64,000 nucleotides of DNA, taken from the NCBI RefSeq assembly GCF_940807255.1, contig NZ_CALNWY010000005.1:124001-188000 (forward strand). The letters are read 5' to 3'. The stretch is from Mixta sp. Marseille-Q2659. GTDB taxonomy: Bacteria; Pseudomonadota; Gammaproteobacteria; Enterobacterales; Enterobacteriaceae. Positions 27,590-37,009 of the stretch are shown one piece after another. Numbering within the stretch: the first letter of the stretch is position 1; each line of letters begins with the position of its first letter. Made by a program: the position numbers and the translations under genes. The notes under the pieces are model-generated. The model was given only the letters and a program-made list of their open reading frames with translations. It was not told the origin of the DNA and ran no database searches.

Positions 27590-28415
27590 CGACAGCAGTT
27601 TTATTGAGCTGCGGGCGCGTGAGCGTGCGCATTTGCTTCTGGACGAAGGTTCATACCGTGAGCTGCTCGATCCCTTTGACGGCATCATGTCGCCATGGCT
27701 GCCGATGCAGGGCATCGTGCCGCAGGCCGATGACGGCATGGTAGTGGCGAAGGGCACCATCAACGGCAAGCCGACGGTGGTGATTGCTATCGAAGGCACC
27801 TTCCAGGGCGGCAGCATGGGCGAGGTGTCCGGCGCGAAAATGGCGGCGGCGCTGGAGCTGGCGGCGGAAGATCATCGTAAAGGTATTCCGACGCAGGCGG
27901 TTCTCTGCCTGGAAACCGGCGGCGTGCGTCTGCAGGAAGCCAACCTCGGCCTGGCGGCGATTGCCGATATTCACGCGGCGATTGTCGATCTGCGTCGTTA
28001 CACCCCGGTGGTTGGCGTTGTCGCCGGCACCGTCGGCTGCTTCGGCGGGATGTCAATTGCCGCTGGCCTGTGCAGCGCGCTGATCGTCACCCGCGAAGCG
28101 CGCCTGGGACTGAACGGCCCGCAGGTTATCGAACAGGAAGCGGGTATTGAAGAGTATGACTCGCGCGATCGTCCCTTTATCTGGCGTATGACCGGCGGTG
28201 AAGCGCGCTATCGCAGCGGGCTGGCCGACGTGCTGGTCAACGATGGCGTTCATGCGGTGAAAGAGGCGGTAAACAACGCCCTGGCACGCGGCGTTCCGGC
28301 GCAGCACCGCACCGATAAGTATGACGATATGCTGGCGCGTCTGAACAAGGTTGATACCAGCCAGCAGCCGGAAAGCGAACAAATTCAACAATTCTTTGCG
28401 GAGGATTCGCTATGA
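27582..28415 (+). CDS. mdcD: Malonate decarboxylase subunit beta
   Basis: A 277-residue member of the carboxyltransferase (crotonase-superfamily) group. With MdcE it decarboxylates malonyl-S-ACP to acetyl-S-ACP. Characteristic stretches: FMSPW-type FDGIMSPWLPMQGIVPQADD, FQGGSMGEVSGAKMAAALEL, VAGTVGCFGGMSIAAGL and GPQVIEQEAGIEEYDSRDR. The start is ATG 27582 with GGAGG 8 nt upstream, overlapping the mdcC stop by 8 bases. The end overlaps mdcE by 4 (ATGA). Confidence 0.95.
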   Translation: MRNDSSFIELRARERAHLLLDEGSYRELLDPFDGIMSPWLPMQGIVPQADDGMVVAKGTINGKPTVVIAIEGTFQGGSMGEVSGAKMAAALELAAEDHRKGIPTQAVLCLETGGVRLQEANLGLAAIADIHAAIVDLRRYTPVVGVVAGTVGCFGGMSIAAGLCSALIVTREARLGLNGPQVIEQEAGIEEYDSRDRPFIWRMTGGEARYRSGLADVLVNDGVHAVKEAVNNALARGVPAQHRTDKYDDMLARLNKVDTSQQPESEQIQQFFAEDSL

Positions 28416-29212
28416 AAACCAACAGTCGCGGTGAGACCTGGCTGGCGCTTCTGAGCCAGAACGCGCCACGCTTAGGCGGTTTGTGCCCGTCGGTACAGGT
28501 GGCGGACGCCGATCTGGACGGAGAAAACGTCCGTTATATCGCCGTCGTCCCTGATGAAAATAACCATTTCCCACGCGCACGCGGCGGCGAAGTCGGTCTG
28601 CTGGAAGGCTGGACGCTGGCGAAGGTGGTACAGGAAACCATCGCCGCCGATGAACAGTCGGAGCGCAAACGTCCTATCGTGGCGGTAATTGACGTGCCGA
28701 GCCAGGCCTATGGCCGTCGAGAAGAAGCCTTCGGCATTCATCAGGCGCTGGCGGCTTCCGCCGCGGCCTGGGCGCAGGCGCGGCTGGCTGGCCATCCGGT
28801 TATCGGCCTGATTGTCGGCAAAGCGATGTCCGGTGCCTTTCTGGCGCATGGCTATCAGGCTAATCGTCTTATCGCCTTCAACGATCCCGGCGTGATGGTG
28901 CATGCGATGGGCCAGGCGTCAGCGGCGCGCATTACGCTGCGCAGCGTCGAGGCGTTGATTGAACTGGCGTCTACGGTACCGCCGATGGCCTATGACGTGA
29001 AAAGTTTCAATACGCTGGGCCTACTGGATGAACTGCTGAATATTGCCAAACCCGATGCACCGGGCGAACAGGAAAAGCAGCAGGTTACCGAGGCGCTGAT
29101 CCGGGCCATTCAGGATGCGCGCGCGGGCGACCGTACATTGCAGCATCGCCTGCGTGGTGAAAACCGCCACAGCTCGGCGCTGGTGCGTGAACGCATGCGC
29201 GCCGACTGGTAA
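28412..29212 (+). CDS. mdcE: Malonate decarboxylase subunit gamma
   Basis: A 266-residue partner of MdcD, also of carboxyltransferase fold. Recognisable blocks are VVPDENNHFPRARGGEVGLL, VPSQAYGRREEAFGIHQAL, LIVGKAMSGAFLAHGYQANR and the PPMAYDVKSFNTLGLLDELL segment. A 4-bp overlap with mdcD implies coupled translation and equal subunit supply. A 128-bp spacer with a hairpin follows before mdcF. Confidence 0.94.
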   Translation: MKTNSRGETWLALLSQNAPRLGGLCPSVQVADADLDGENVRYIAVVPDENNHFPRARGGEVGLLEGWTLAKVVQETIAADEQSERKRPIVAVIDVPSQAYGRREEAFGIHQALAASAAAWAQARLAGHPVIGLIVGKAMSGAFLAHGYQANRLIAFNDPGVMVHAMGQASAARITLRSVEALIELASTVPPMAYDVKSFNTLGLLDELLNIAKPDAPGEQEKQQVTEALIRAIQDARAGDRTLQHRLRGENRHSSALVRERMRADW

Positions 29213-29245
29213 TCCATGTTAAGACAAACCTGCCAGGACGATAGT

Positions 29246-29266
29246 GATGGGCACCTGCTGCCCATC
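29246..29266 (+). other. Intercistronic hairpin between mdcE and mdcF
   Basis: Perfect 8-bp stem GATGGGCA / TGCCCATC with loop CCTGC in the only long gap (128 bp) of the operon. No T tract. It could protect the mdcABCDE part of the mRNA from 3' decay, giving more enzyme than transporter, or act as a partial terminator. Confidence 0.45.
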
Positions 29267-29340
29267 CATAAAAATAGCCTGTAAAAATAATAAATCATCG
29301 CACCTGTGCTAATTACAACCCATTGTTATACAGGTGGTTT

Positions 29341-30300
29341 ATGTCATATATCATTCTTCATGCTCTCGCCCCGATTTTCATCATTATGCTGTTAGGCTTT
29401 TGGGCCGGTAAGGCAAAAATGGTGGATAACAAGAACGTTGCTTTACTGAATATTTTCGTGATGGACTTTGCCCTGCCGGCGGCGCTGTTTAGCGCGACGG
29501 TACAGACGCCGTGGAGCGGCATCGTCGAACAGATGCCGTTGGTGGTGGTATTAACGCTGGCGATGTGGATCACCTACGCCGCCCTCTACTTTATTTGCAT
29601 TAAGTGGTTCCATAAGTCGCCGCAGGATGCCGCGGTGCTGACGCTTACCGTCGCGCTGCCGAACTATGCCGCGCTGGGGCTGCCGATCCTCGGTAGCGTA
29701 CTGGGCGAAAGCGGCAGCACTTCGCTGTCGGTGGCGGTCTCTATCGCCTGCGGTTCCGTGCTGATGACGCCGTTCTGCCTGCTGATTCTGGAACGTGAAA
29801 AAGCGCGCGAGGCGGGAACTGCGCAGGGTTCTTCGCTGACCATGCTGCCGGTGCTGATGTGGCGTTCGGTGAAAAAACCGATCGTATGGGGCCCGCTGCT
29901 GGGCGTGGTGCTGTCGGCGCTGGGCATTCATATGCCGGATCTGGTGCTGACAGCGATTAAACCGCTGGGCCTGGCCGCCACCGCCGCCGCGCTGTTCCTG
30001 ACCGGCCTGATCCTGTCCGCGCGTCAGCTGAAGCTGAATGGCGTAGTCGCGCTCTCCAGTCTTACTAAAATGATCATTCAACCGTTTATTGCCTGGGGGC
30101 TGGTGCTGATGATGGGCCTGCACGGTTCGCTGGCGATTACCGCTATCCTGATGATTGCGCTGTCAGCCGGCTTCTTCGGCGTAGTATTCGGCAACCGTTT
30201 CGGCGTGCAGTCGCCTGATGCGGAAGCTGCCTTGCTGATCAGTTCAGTGCTATGTATTGTCACCTTGCCGTTATTTATCTCTCTGACCGCAGGAATGTAA
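29341..30300 (+). CDS. mdcF: Malonate transporter, AEC (auxin efflux carrier) family
   Basis: A 319-residue membrane protein with about ten hydrophobic segments and the AEC-family pattern (FIIMLLGFWAGKAKMVDNKN, LTVALPNYAALGLPILGSVL, LMIALSAGFFGVVFGNRFG). In Klebsiella the gene at this position is mdcF, the presumed malonate carrier; other bacteria use MdcLM instead. Start taken at ATG 29341 (MSYIILHALAP), although the frame opens at 29323. mdcG follows immediately. Confidence 0.9.
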   Translation: MSYIILHALAPIFIIMLLGFWAGKAKMVDNKNVALLNIFVMDFALPAALFSATVQTPWSGIVEQMPLVVVLTLAMWITYAALYFICIKWFHKSPQDAAVLTLTVALPNYAALGLPILGSVLGESGSTSLSVAVSIACGSVLMTPFCLLILEREKAREAGTAQGSSLTMLPVLMWRSVKKPIVWGPLLGVVLSALGIHMPDLVLTAIKPLGLAATAAALFLTGLILSARQLKLNGVVALSSLTKMIIQPFIAWGLVLMMGLHGSLAITAILMIALSAGFFGVVFGNRFGVQSPDAEAALLISSVLCIVTLPLFISLTAGM

Positions 30301-30303
30301 TTG

Positions 30304-30927
30304 ATGTTACCGCGACCCCACGACCTAATCTGGCTTAACGATCCCCAGGCATTACAGGGCGAGTTGCCCGACTGGGTGGCGCAGCAGTGGCGGCCCGCGC
30401 TGCCGCTGGTGGTGCGCCGCGATACGCACCCTGCCGGATTGATCGCCGTGGGAATACGCGGCCTGGGACGCGAACGCCGCGCCGCCGCCTGGCTGCCCGC
30501 AACGGCGATAGCGCGGCGCGTGACGCCGGAATCGCTGGTGGATCTGCCGCAGCTGTTGCGTTCGGCGTTCGTCTCACAACAGCCGGTACAGGCGACTATC
30601 CTGCTGGCGCAGCAGTCATGGCCCTGGGCCTGGGGCGTGACCGGCAGCTGCGGTTACGCGCTGGCGACCGAGGTGCCGGTTATGCACAGCGGCAGCGATC
30701 TCGATCTGCTGATTCGCGCGCCGCAGCCGTTGCCGCCGCAGGCCTTCAGCCGCTGGCAGCAGGCGATCGAACGTCTGCCGTGTCGGGCCGATACCCAGGT
30801 GGAAACGCCCAACGGCGCTTTTGCGCTTAACGAGTGGCTGCGCGACGGACGGGCGCTGTTAAAAACCAACCGGGGGCCGCGGCTGGTCAGCGATCCCTGG
30901 CAGGCTGAAATGGAGGAGTCAGACTGA
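30304..30927 (+). CDS. mdcG: Malonate decarboxylase holo-ACP synthase (phosphoribosyl-dephospho-CoA transferase)
   Basis: A 207-residue nucleotidyltransferase that attaches the prosthetic group made by MdcB to S25 of MdcC. The nucleotidyltransferase-type motif GSDLDLLIRAP (two aspartates for metal) lies at about residues 129-139, after WAWGVTGSCGYALATEVPVM. The start ATG is 4 bases after the mdcF stop; a TTG three bases earlier is an alternative. The stop overlaps the mdcH start (TGATG). Confidence 0.92.
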   Translation: MLPRPHDLIWLNDPQALQGELPDWVAQQWRPALPLVVRRDTHPAGLIAVGIRGLGRERRAAAWLPATAIARRVTPESLVDLPQLLRSAFVSQQPVQATILLAQQSWPWAWGVTGSCGYALATEVPVMHSGSDLDLLIRAPQPLPPQAFSRWQQAIERLPCRADTQVETPNGAFALNEWLRDGRALLKTNRGPRLVSDPWQAEMEESD

Positions 30928-31829
30928 TGAAAATACTGTTTATGTTTCCCGGTCAGGGGCCGCAGCGTCCAGGCATGCTGCAGGGATTGCCGGACGGCGA
31001 ACGCGTGCTGCAGGAAGCCAGCGCGGCGCTGAATGAAGATGCTGCAAAGCTCGACAGCAGCGACGCCCTGCAACATACCCGCGCCGTGCAGCTTTGCCTG
31101 CTGATTTCCGGCATCGCCTGGGTGCGCGAGCTGGCGCGCCAGGGTCTGGAGCCGGATATGGTCAGCGGACTCTCTATCGGCGCTTTTCCGGCGGCGGTCG
31201 CGGCGGGCGCGCTGGAATTTAGCGATGCGCTGCGGCTGGTGGCGTTGCGCGGCGATCTGATGGAGCAGGCTTATCCGTCCGGCTACGGTTTAACGGCCAT
31301 TACCGGCCTGCGCCAAAGTCAGCTGGAGCCGCTGCTCGGCGACTGCTACCTGGCGAATATCAACGCCGCGCAGCAGATGGTGATTGCCGGCAGCGATGCC
31401 GCGATGCAGCAGGTCGCACAGCGGGCGGTGGCGATCGGCGCACAGAAAATTCACCGGCTGGCAGTCAGCGTGCCTTCCCATTGCGCCTTGCTGGATGAAC
31501 CGGCGCAAAAACTGGCGCAGGCCTTTGCCGGCGTGACGCTAACGCGCCCGCGCTGTGCTTATCTCAGCGGCAGCAGCGCGCGTGTCCTGTTTCAACCCGC
31601 GCAGATCGCTGACGATCTGGCGATGAATATGGCGCGCACGGTGCGCTGGCATGAAGCGATGGAGGCGGCCAGCGAGCGCGATGTCGGCCTGGCGCTGGAG
31701 ATGCCGCCGGGCGCGGTGCTGACCGGCCTGGCGCGCGAGCCGCTGACGCGAGGCGATGCCCTGTCGCTGGATCAGGCGGGCCTGCCGCTGGCGCTCAGGC
31801 TGGCGGCCCAGGCGCGCGACCAGCGCTGA
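30927..31829 (+). CDS. mdcH: Malonyl-CoA:ACP transacylase of malonate decarboxylase (subunit epsilon)
   Basis: A 300-residue FabD-like acyltransferase. It loads malonyl from malonyl-CoA onto MdcC to activate the enzyme. N-terminal FMFPGQGPQRPGML, the nucleophile S83 in GLSIGAFPAAVAAG and the catalytic histidine in SVPSHCALLDEPAQ are all present. Last gene of the operon. The short spacer to convergent mdcR contains a 20-bp imperfect direct repeat. Confidence 0.93.
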   Translation: MKILFMFPGQGPQRPGMLQGLPDGERVLQEASAALNEDAAKLDSSDALQHTRAVQLCLLISGIAWVRELARQGLEPDMVSGLSIGAFPAAVAAGALEFSDALRLVALRGDLMEQAYPSGYGLTAITGLRQSQLEPLLGDCYLANINAAQQMVIAGSDAAMQQVAQRAVAIGAQKIHRLAVSVPSHCALLDEPAQKLAQAFAGVTLTRPRCAYLSGSSARVLFQPAQIADDLAMNMARTVRWHEAMEAASERDVGLALEMPPGAVLTGLAREPLTRGDALSLDQAGLPLALRLAAQARDQR

Positions 31830-31901
31830 CGCTCTGGCTGCGGCGTCCGGCGCCCTGTCGCCAGCATCGGAACAGGGTGTCTGGCTGCGGTGTCCGGCGT
31901 T

Positions 31902-32840
31902 CTACTGTTGCTCCGCCGCCAACGCAATGGTCTCGCGCGCGTACATTCGGCCTTCCGCGACCAGCGCCAGCAGATTAGGATCGTGTTCGCGATTGCGGTC
32001 AAACACGATAGCGATCTGCTGGCGCATCTGATAAGGCTCCGAGAGTGGCAACAGCTGCACGCTGTTTTCATAAACCCGCCGCATGCGGCCCGGCACCAGC
32101 GCATAGCCGACGCCCGTCTGCACCAGACTCAACATCGAAAAAATATCATTAACCCGCATCACAATGTTGGCATCGAATCCGGCCACGCCGAACGCTTCCT
32201 GGAAACCGTGAAAGGTGGCAAATCCTTCCGCCAGCGAAACGAACTTCTGCTGACGATAGTCGCGCAGATCGGCGCTGGGGCCGGTGCCCAGCAGCGCATC
32301 GGTGGGCGCGGCGAGAAAAATATTATCTTCAAACAGCGGCAGCACCTCATGACGCCGCCGATCGATCTGGCTGTCGGTCACCGACAGCAGAATCGCATCC
32401 AGCTCGCCGAGCTGAAGCTTTTCCAGCAGCAGCTGGTTAGAGCCCATAGTGAGATCCAGCTCCAGTTCAGGGCGGCGCAGCTTCATGCCCATAATCAGGC
32501 GCGGCACGGTCTCCATCGTTAGCGAGTAGAGCGTGCCGATACGCATCCGTTTCTGTCCGAGGCCAGCCTTCTGGCGCGCATCGGCGATCCCTTTCGCCAT
32601 CACCTCGACTGCATCCTGCGCATATTCGCGCAGCGTATGGGCGGCGGCCAGCGGCTTCAGGCTGCGGCCCTGATGAATAAACAGCGGGCAGCGGACATTT
32701 TCTTCCAGCGTATGCAGGGCGCGGTGGACGCTGACACTGCTCAGATCCAACTGCTCGGCGGTGCGCGCAATATTGCCGCTGGCCATAAAAGCGAGAAAAA
32801 TTTCCAGCTTGCGGAAGCTAATATCAGCATCGATTTTCAT
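31902..32840 (-). CDS. mdcR: LysR-type regulator of malonate catabolism
   Basis: A 312-residue LysR-family protein. The winged helix-turn-helix occupies residues about 5-65 (FLAFMASGNIARTAEQLDLS, SSVSVHRALHTLEEN), with the ligand-binding domain from about 90. Its place beside mdcH, convergent, and its sequence type suggest MdcR, the malonate-responsive activator of the mdc operon. Because it lies at the far end of the operon, it must act on a promoter about 7 kb away, unlike most LysR genes, which are divergent from their target. Confidence 0.85.
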   Translation of the reverse strand: MKIDADISFRKLEIFLAFMASGNIARTAEQLDLSSVSVHRALHTLEENVRCPLFIHQGRSLKPLAAAHTLREYAQDAVEVMAKGIADARQKAGLGQKRMRIGTLYSLTMETVPRLIMGMKLRRPELELDLTMGSNQLLLEKLQLGELDAILLSVTDSQIDRRRHEVLPLFEDNIFLAAPTDALLGTGPSADLRDYRQQKFVSLAEGFATFHGFQEAFGVAGFDANIVMRVNDIFSMLSLVQTGVGYALVPGRMRRVYENSVQLLPLSEPYQMRQQIAIVFDRNREHDPNLLALVAEGRMYARETIALAAEQQ

Positions 32841-32974
32841 GCGTTGCCCTGTCTGGTTAAGCGGTTAGTAAAAGCATAACCCGTTTAGCCGACAAGATTT
32901 TTGATTTTCCAGGGGAAGCAGGGGCAGAAAGAGAACGCCCGGCGCGCTGGCCGGGCAGGGCGGAAGGCGGGAAA

Positions 32975-34222
32975 TCACCAGCCGGAAGGCAACAGATTAA
33001 ACAGCGAGGCGATGGCGTAGAGGGCGCTGGCCAGGTAGATCAGCACAATCACGCTTTTGATCAGCGGATGCGTCAGCCAGCGACGGCACTGCCAGCGCGG
33101 TTGCGTATCGCCCTGTTTGCGGGCGTTTTGCAAAATCAGCATCGGCATAATCGACAGCACCACGCCGCTGAAAACGCCGGCGATATAGAGCGCATTCACA
33201 AAGGAAACCAACCCGCTGTAGGCCAGCGCAAACGGCGGCGCGACTACCAGCAGCATCGCCAGCATACGCTGACGCGCCGCGCTATCGACCTGCCAGTTAA
33301 AGCGATCGCCGATATTGGTCAGCAGGCTGCCGCCCAGCCCCCAGTAGGAGGTGAGCATGGCGAACAGGGCAAAAATATTGGCGGAGAAAAAGGCCCAGTT
33401 GCCCAGCGCCTCGCCCCAGCTCAGCGTTGCCACTTCCGAAACGTTAGCCAGCCCGTTAAGCGCAATTACCGACAGCGGCACCATCGCCAACAGTAAAAAG
33501 GTGATGCCCATACCGGTAATAATCGCTTTCGGCAGCTGCTCCGGCTTATTGCTGAAGCCGCGCGCCATCTCCGGCACGATATACTGCGCCGAGAAGCAAA
33601 ACACCACCACGTTAAACACCGGGATCATATAGAGCCAGTTGCCCTCCAGCAGATGGGCAAGGTGGGTTTCCGGCTGCAGGAAGGTGGCGGCGAACAGCAG
33701 CACCAGCATCGCCACCATACAGATGCAGATTACTTTTTCGCTGCGGCCAATTGCCTTCAGGCCAAACCACAGTACGCCGGCGGCCGGCAGGAAAAACAGC
33801 ACGCTGCCCAGCGACGGCGGCAGGCCGAGCAGTGATTGCAACAGCCGACCGCTGCCGCTCATATAAGCGGTCAACGCGCCCAGTGAGTTCACGCATACCG
33901 AGGCGAACATCAGCCAGCTGCCCGTGCGGCCCACATAGCGCCGCGCCAGCCCGCTTAGCTGAAGATGCGCACGGGTGCGCAGCGTCGCTTCCGCCACATA
34001 CAGCATGGTCACGGTGGTAAACAGTCCCACTACCACCAGCCAGAACAGCAGCGGCATAAAGCCCGCCTTGCGCGCCGCGAAGGCGATAGAGAGGACGCCT
34101 GCACCAATATTGGTGCCGACGATCATCGCCACGCCTTCAACAAAGCTAAGCGGTTTGGCATTAACGACGGCGCGTACATCGCCGGTGGCGGCGCGCGCGG
34201 GCCAGGATGTTTCGTATGACAT
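32975..34222 (-). CDS. Amino acid permease, aromatic/hydroxy amino acid (Mtr/TyrP) type
   Basis: A 415-residue protein with 11 membrane segments. It opens with the family signature FVEGVAMIVGTNIGAGVLSI and has NVVVFCFSAQYIVPEMARGF and SYWGLGGSLLTNIGD. It belongs to the HAAAP/AAAP group (tryptophan, tyrosine and serine:H+ symporters). It is the last gene of a gabT-gabD-permease operon, 18 nt after gabD, so its likely cargo is GABA or a related omega-amino acid rather than an aromatic one. E. coli uses an APC-family GabP for this, so the combination is unusual. Substrate is inferred from context only. Confidence 0.8.
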   Translation of the reverse strand: MSYETSWPARAATGDVRAVVNAKPLSFVEGVAMIVGTNIGAGVLSIAFAARKAGFMPLLFWLVVVGLFTTVTMLYVAEATLRTRAHLQLSGLARRYVGRTGSWLMFASVCVNSLGALTAYMSGSGRLLQSLLGLPPSLGSVLFFLPAAGVLWFGLKAIGRSEKVICICMVAMLVLLFAATFLQPETHLAHLLEGNWLYMIPVFNVVVFCFSAQYIVPEMARGFSNKPEQLPKAIITGMGITFLLLAMVPLSVIALNGLANVSEVATLSWGEALGNWAFFSANIFALFAMLTSYWGLGGSLLTNIGDRFNWQVDSAARQRMLAMLLVVAPPFALAYSGLVSFVNALYIAGVFSGVVLSIMPMLILQNARKQGDTQPRWQCRRWLTHPLIKSVIVLIYLASALYAIASLFNLLPSGW

Positions 34223-34240
34223 AAATGCTCCTTAGTGCCG

Positions 34241-35695
34241 TCAGGCGCCCGGTGAAGAGATGTCCATACAGAGATATTTGCTTTCCAGATATTCATCGAT
34301 GCCCGCCTGCGATCCCTCGCGGCCCAGACCAGAGTGTTTAATGCCGCCGAACGGCGCGATTTCATTGGAGATCTGCCCGGTATTGACGCCCACCATGCCG
34401 TATTCCAGCGCTTCGCTGACGCGCCACTGACGAGCGGCATTTTGCGTAAACAGGTAAGCGGCCAGGCCAAACTCGGTATCGTTAGCCATGGCGATCGCCT
34501 CGGCCTCGTCGCTGAAGCGGAACAGTGGCGCCAGCGGGCCGAAAGTTTCTTCCCGCGCTACGCGCATCTCCTGCGTCACTTCCGTCAATACCGTCGGCTG
34601 GAAGAAGGTGCCGCCGCGCGCGTCGCGTCCGCCGCCGAGACGCAGCGTGGCGCCTTTAGCGCGCGCGTCGTCGATATGGCTCAGCACTTTGGCAATGGCG
34701 GCATCGTCAATCAGCGGCCCTTGCGTGACGCCAGCCTGGCGGCCGTCGCCTACCTGCAGCTGACTGACCGCCTGCGTCAGGCGCTCGCTTAACGCTTCAT
34801 AGATACCGTTCTGCACATAGATGCGGTTGGCGCAGACGCAGGTCTGGCCGCTGTTGCGGAATTTGCTGAGCATAATGCCCTGCACCGCCTGTTCCAGATC
34901 CGCATCGTCAAACACCAGCACCGGCGCGTTGCCGCCCAGCTCCAGCGACAGCTTTTTCACCGTCGGCGCGCACTGCGCCATCAGCAGACGTCCCACCTCC
35001 GTCGAGCCAGTAAAGCTCAGCTTGCGCACCGTATCGCTGGCGCACAGCGCCTGGCCGACATTCACCGCATCGCCGCAGAGGATCAGCAGCAGATCGGCGG
35101 GCAGGCCCGCTTCGGCAGCCAGCACCGCCAGCGCATAGGCGGTCAGCGGCGTCTGTTCGGCGGGCTTAACCAGCATCGAGCAACCGGCAGCCAGCGCGGG
35201 CGCGACTTTGCGTGTAATCATCGCGGCGGGGAAATTCCACGGCGTAATGGCGGCGCAAACGCCCACCGGCTGCTTAATTACCAGCAGGCGCTGCTGCGGC
35301 AGCGCGGAGGGCAGGATCGCGCCGTCGGTGCGGCGTGCCTGCTCGGCGAACCAGCGAATAAATGAAGCGGCGTAGCCGATCTCGCCGCGCGCTTCTGCCA
35401 GCGGCTTGCCCTGTTCGGCGGTCAGCAGCTGCGCCAGCGCCTCCTGCCGTTGCAAAATTAGCTGATACCAGTTCAACAGCACGTCGGCGCGGGCGGCGGC
35501 GGTTTGACGCTGCCACTGGCGCTGTGCGGCGGCGGAACGGGCGATGGCCGCGTTTACCGCATTAGCATCGTACGTTTTCACCCAGGCCAGCGATTCGCCG
35601 TTGGCCGCATCGGTAACCGCCAGCCAGCTATCATTTTGCGGCGTCAGGCTGACATCGGGATGATCGAGCAGGGCGTCGGACTGTGCGTTAATCAT
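34241..35695 (-). CDS. gabD: Succinate-semialdehyde dehydrogenase
   Basis: A 484-residue aldehyde dehydrogenase close in length to E. coli GabD (482). It oxidises succinic semialdehyde from GabT to succinate with NAD(P)+. Catalytic residues E252 (LELGGNAPV) and C286 (NSGQTCVCANRIYVQ) match family positions, and FTGSTEVGRLLM is the cofactor loop. The start overlaps the gabT stop by four bases (ATGA). CVC at the active site, with the second cysteine two residues on, is the pair known for redox control in GabD. Confidence 0.92.
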   Translation of the reverse strand: MINAQSDALLDHPDVSLTPQNDSWLAVTDAANGESLAWVKTYDANAVNAAIARSAAAQRQWQRQTAAARADVLLNWYQLILQRQEALAQLLTAEQGKPLAEARGEIGYAASFIRWFAEQARRTDGAILPSALPQQRLLVIKQPVGVCAAITPWNFPAAMITRKVAPALAAGCSMLVKPAEQTPLTAYALAVLAAEAGLPADLLLILCGDAVNVGQALCASDTVRKLSFTGSTEVGRLLMAQCAPTVKKLSLELGGNAPVLVFDDADLEQAVQGIMLSKFRNSGQTCVCANRIYVQNGIYEALSERLTQAVSQLQVGDGRQAGVTQGPLIDDAAIAKVLSHIDDARAKGATLRLGGGRDARGGTFFQPTVLTEVTQEMRVAREETFGPLAPLFRFSDEAEAIAMANDTEFGLAAYLFTQNAARQWRVSEALEYGMVGVNTGQISNEIAPFGGIKHSGLGREGSQAGIDEYLESKYLCMDISSPGA

Positions 35696-36966
35696 GCCTG
35701 AGCCTCCAGCGCCTGGCTCAGCAGGGTCAGTGCGCGACGGAAGGTCGGCTCTTCAATGGTGAGCGGATAAAGGAAGCGGATCACGTTGCCGTGCTGACCG
35801 CAGGTAAGCAGCAGCAAACCCTGTTCCATGGCGTGCTGTTGCACCGCGCGCGCCAGCGCCGCATCGGGCTTGCCGTCGGCATCGTTAAATTCAGCGGCGA
35901 TCATCGAACCGCGCGCGCGGATCTCGGCGAGGCCCGGCAGCTTGCGCTGCGCCTGTTGCAGCACTTCGACCAGTTCGGCGCCGAGCTGATTGGCCCGCTG
36001 GCAGAGCTGCTCTTCATCAATAACGTCCAGCACCGCGTGCGCAGCGGCGATCGCCAGCGGGTTACCGGCGTAGGTGCCGCCCAGTCCGCCTGGCGCGGGC
36101 GCATCCATCACCTCGGCTCGCCCGGAAACCGCCGACAGCGGCAGGCCGCCCGCCAGGCTTTTCGCCATGGTGATCAGATCCGCTTTGACCGCGTAATGTT
36201 CCATCGCAAACAGCTTGCCAGTACGGGCGAAACCGCTCTGTACCTCGTCGGCGATCAGCAGAATGCCGTGCTGGTCACAGCAGGCGCGCAGACGCTGGAA
36301 AAATTCGTCAGGCGCGATATGGAAACCGCCTTCGCCCTGAATTGGCTCCAGCACAATGGCGGCGACATCCTGCGGCGCAATGTCCTGGGTGAAAATCGCC
36401 TCCAGGCTGTTCATCGCGTCATCAACGCTGATGCCGCGCAGCGCGGTTGGATAACGCCCATGGAACACCGAGGCGGGCATCGGGCCGAAATCGCGCTTAT
36501 AAGGGGCCACTTTGCCGGTCATCGCCATGGTCATAAAGGTGCGGCCATGAAAGGCGTTGCCGAAGGTGATAATGCCGTGGCGTCCGGTGCTGGCGCGCGC
36601 GATTTTCACCGCGTTTTCTACCGCTTCCGCGCCGGTGGTAAAGAAGGCGGTTTTTACCGGCCCCTCAATCGGTACGCGCTGGTTCAGACGCTCCGCCAGC
36701 GCGATATAGCTTTCATAGGGCACAATCTGGTAGGCGGTATGGGTAAAGCGTTCCAGCTGTTGCGCTACTGCCGCCATCACTTTCGGATGACGATGCCCGG
36801 TATTCAGCACTGCAATACCGGCGGCAAAATCGATATACTGGTTGCCTTCCACATCCCACAGACTGGCGTTTTCCGCCCGATCGGCAAACCATGGGCACAT
36901 GACGCCGACGCCGCGCGGCGTCGCCTGCTGTTTGCGATCGTTCAGTGCCGCATTTTTGATGTCCAT
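35692..36966 (-). CDS. gabT: 4-aminobutyrate aminotransferase
   Basis: A 424-residue class III PLP aminotransferase. It transfers the amino group of GABA to 2-oxoglutarate. GAEAVENAVKIARASTGRHG, the cofactor aspartate in LLIADEVQSGFARTGK and the Schiff-base lysine K269 in TMAKSLAGGLPLSAVSGR are present, and the length agrees with E. coli GabT (426). First gene of the minus-strand gabT-gabD-permease operon. It is divergent from a MocR regulator gene across about 110 bp, the typical GabR/PdxR arrangement. Confidence 0.92.
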   Translation of the reverse strand: MDIKNAALNDRKQQATPRGVGVMCPWFADRAENASLWDVEGNQYIDFAAGIAVLNTGHRHPKVMAAVAQQLERFTHTAYQIVPYESYIALAERLNQRVPIEGPVKTAFFTTGAEAVENAVKIARASTGRHGIITFGNAFHGRTFMTMAMTGKVAPYKRDFGPMPASVFHGRYPTALRGISVDDAMNSLEAIFTQDIAPQDVAAIVLEPIQGEGGFHIAPDEFFQRLRACCDQHGILLIADEVQSGFARTGKLFAMEHYAVKADLITMAKSLAGGLPLSAVSGRAEVMDAPAPGGLGGTYAGNPLAIAAAHAVLDVIDEEQLCQRANQLGAELVEVLQQAQRKLPGLAEIRARGSMIAAEFNDADGKPDAALARAVQQHAMEQGLLLLTCGQHGNVIRFLYPLTIEEPTFRRALTLLSQALEAQA

Positions 36967-36992
36967 AGCGTTACCTCATTGTTATTGTTTGT

Positions 36993-37009
36993 TTACAAAA
37001 GTTGTGTAA
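36993..37009. promoter_or_regulatory. Inverted repeat in the gabT / MocR spacer
   Basis: TTACA AAAGTTG TGTAA, 5-bp arms and a 7-bp centre, in the middle of the short divergent promoter region. A candidate operator for the adjacent MocR regulator; the arms are short and could be chance. Confidence 0.3.
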
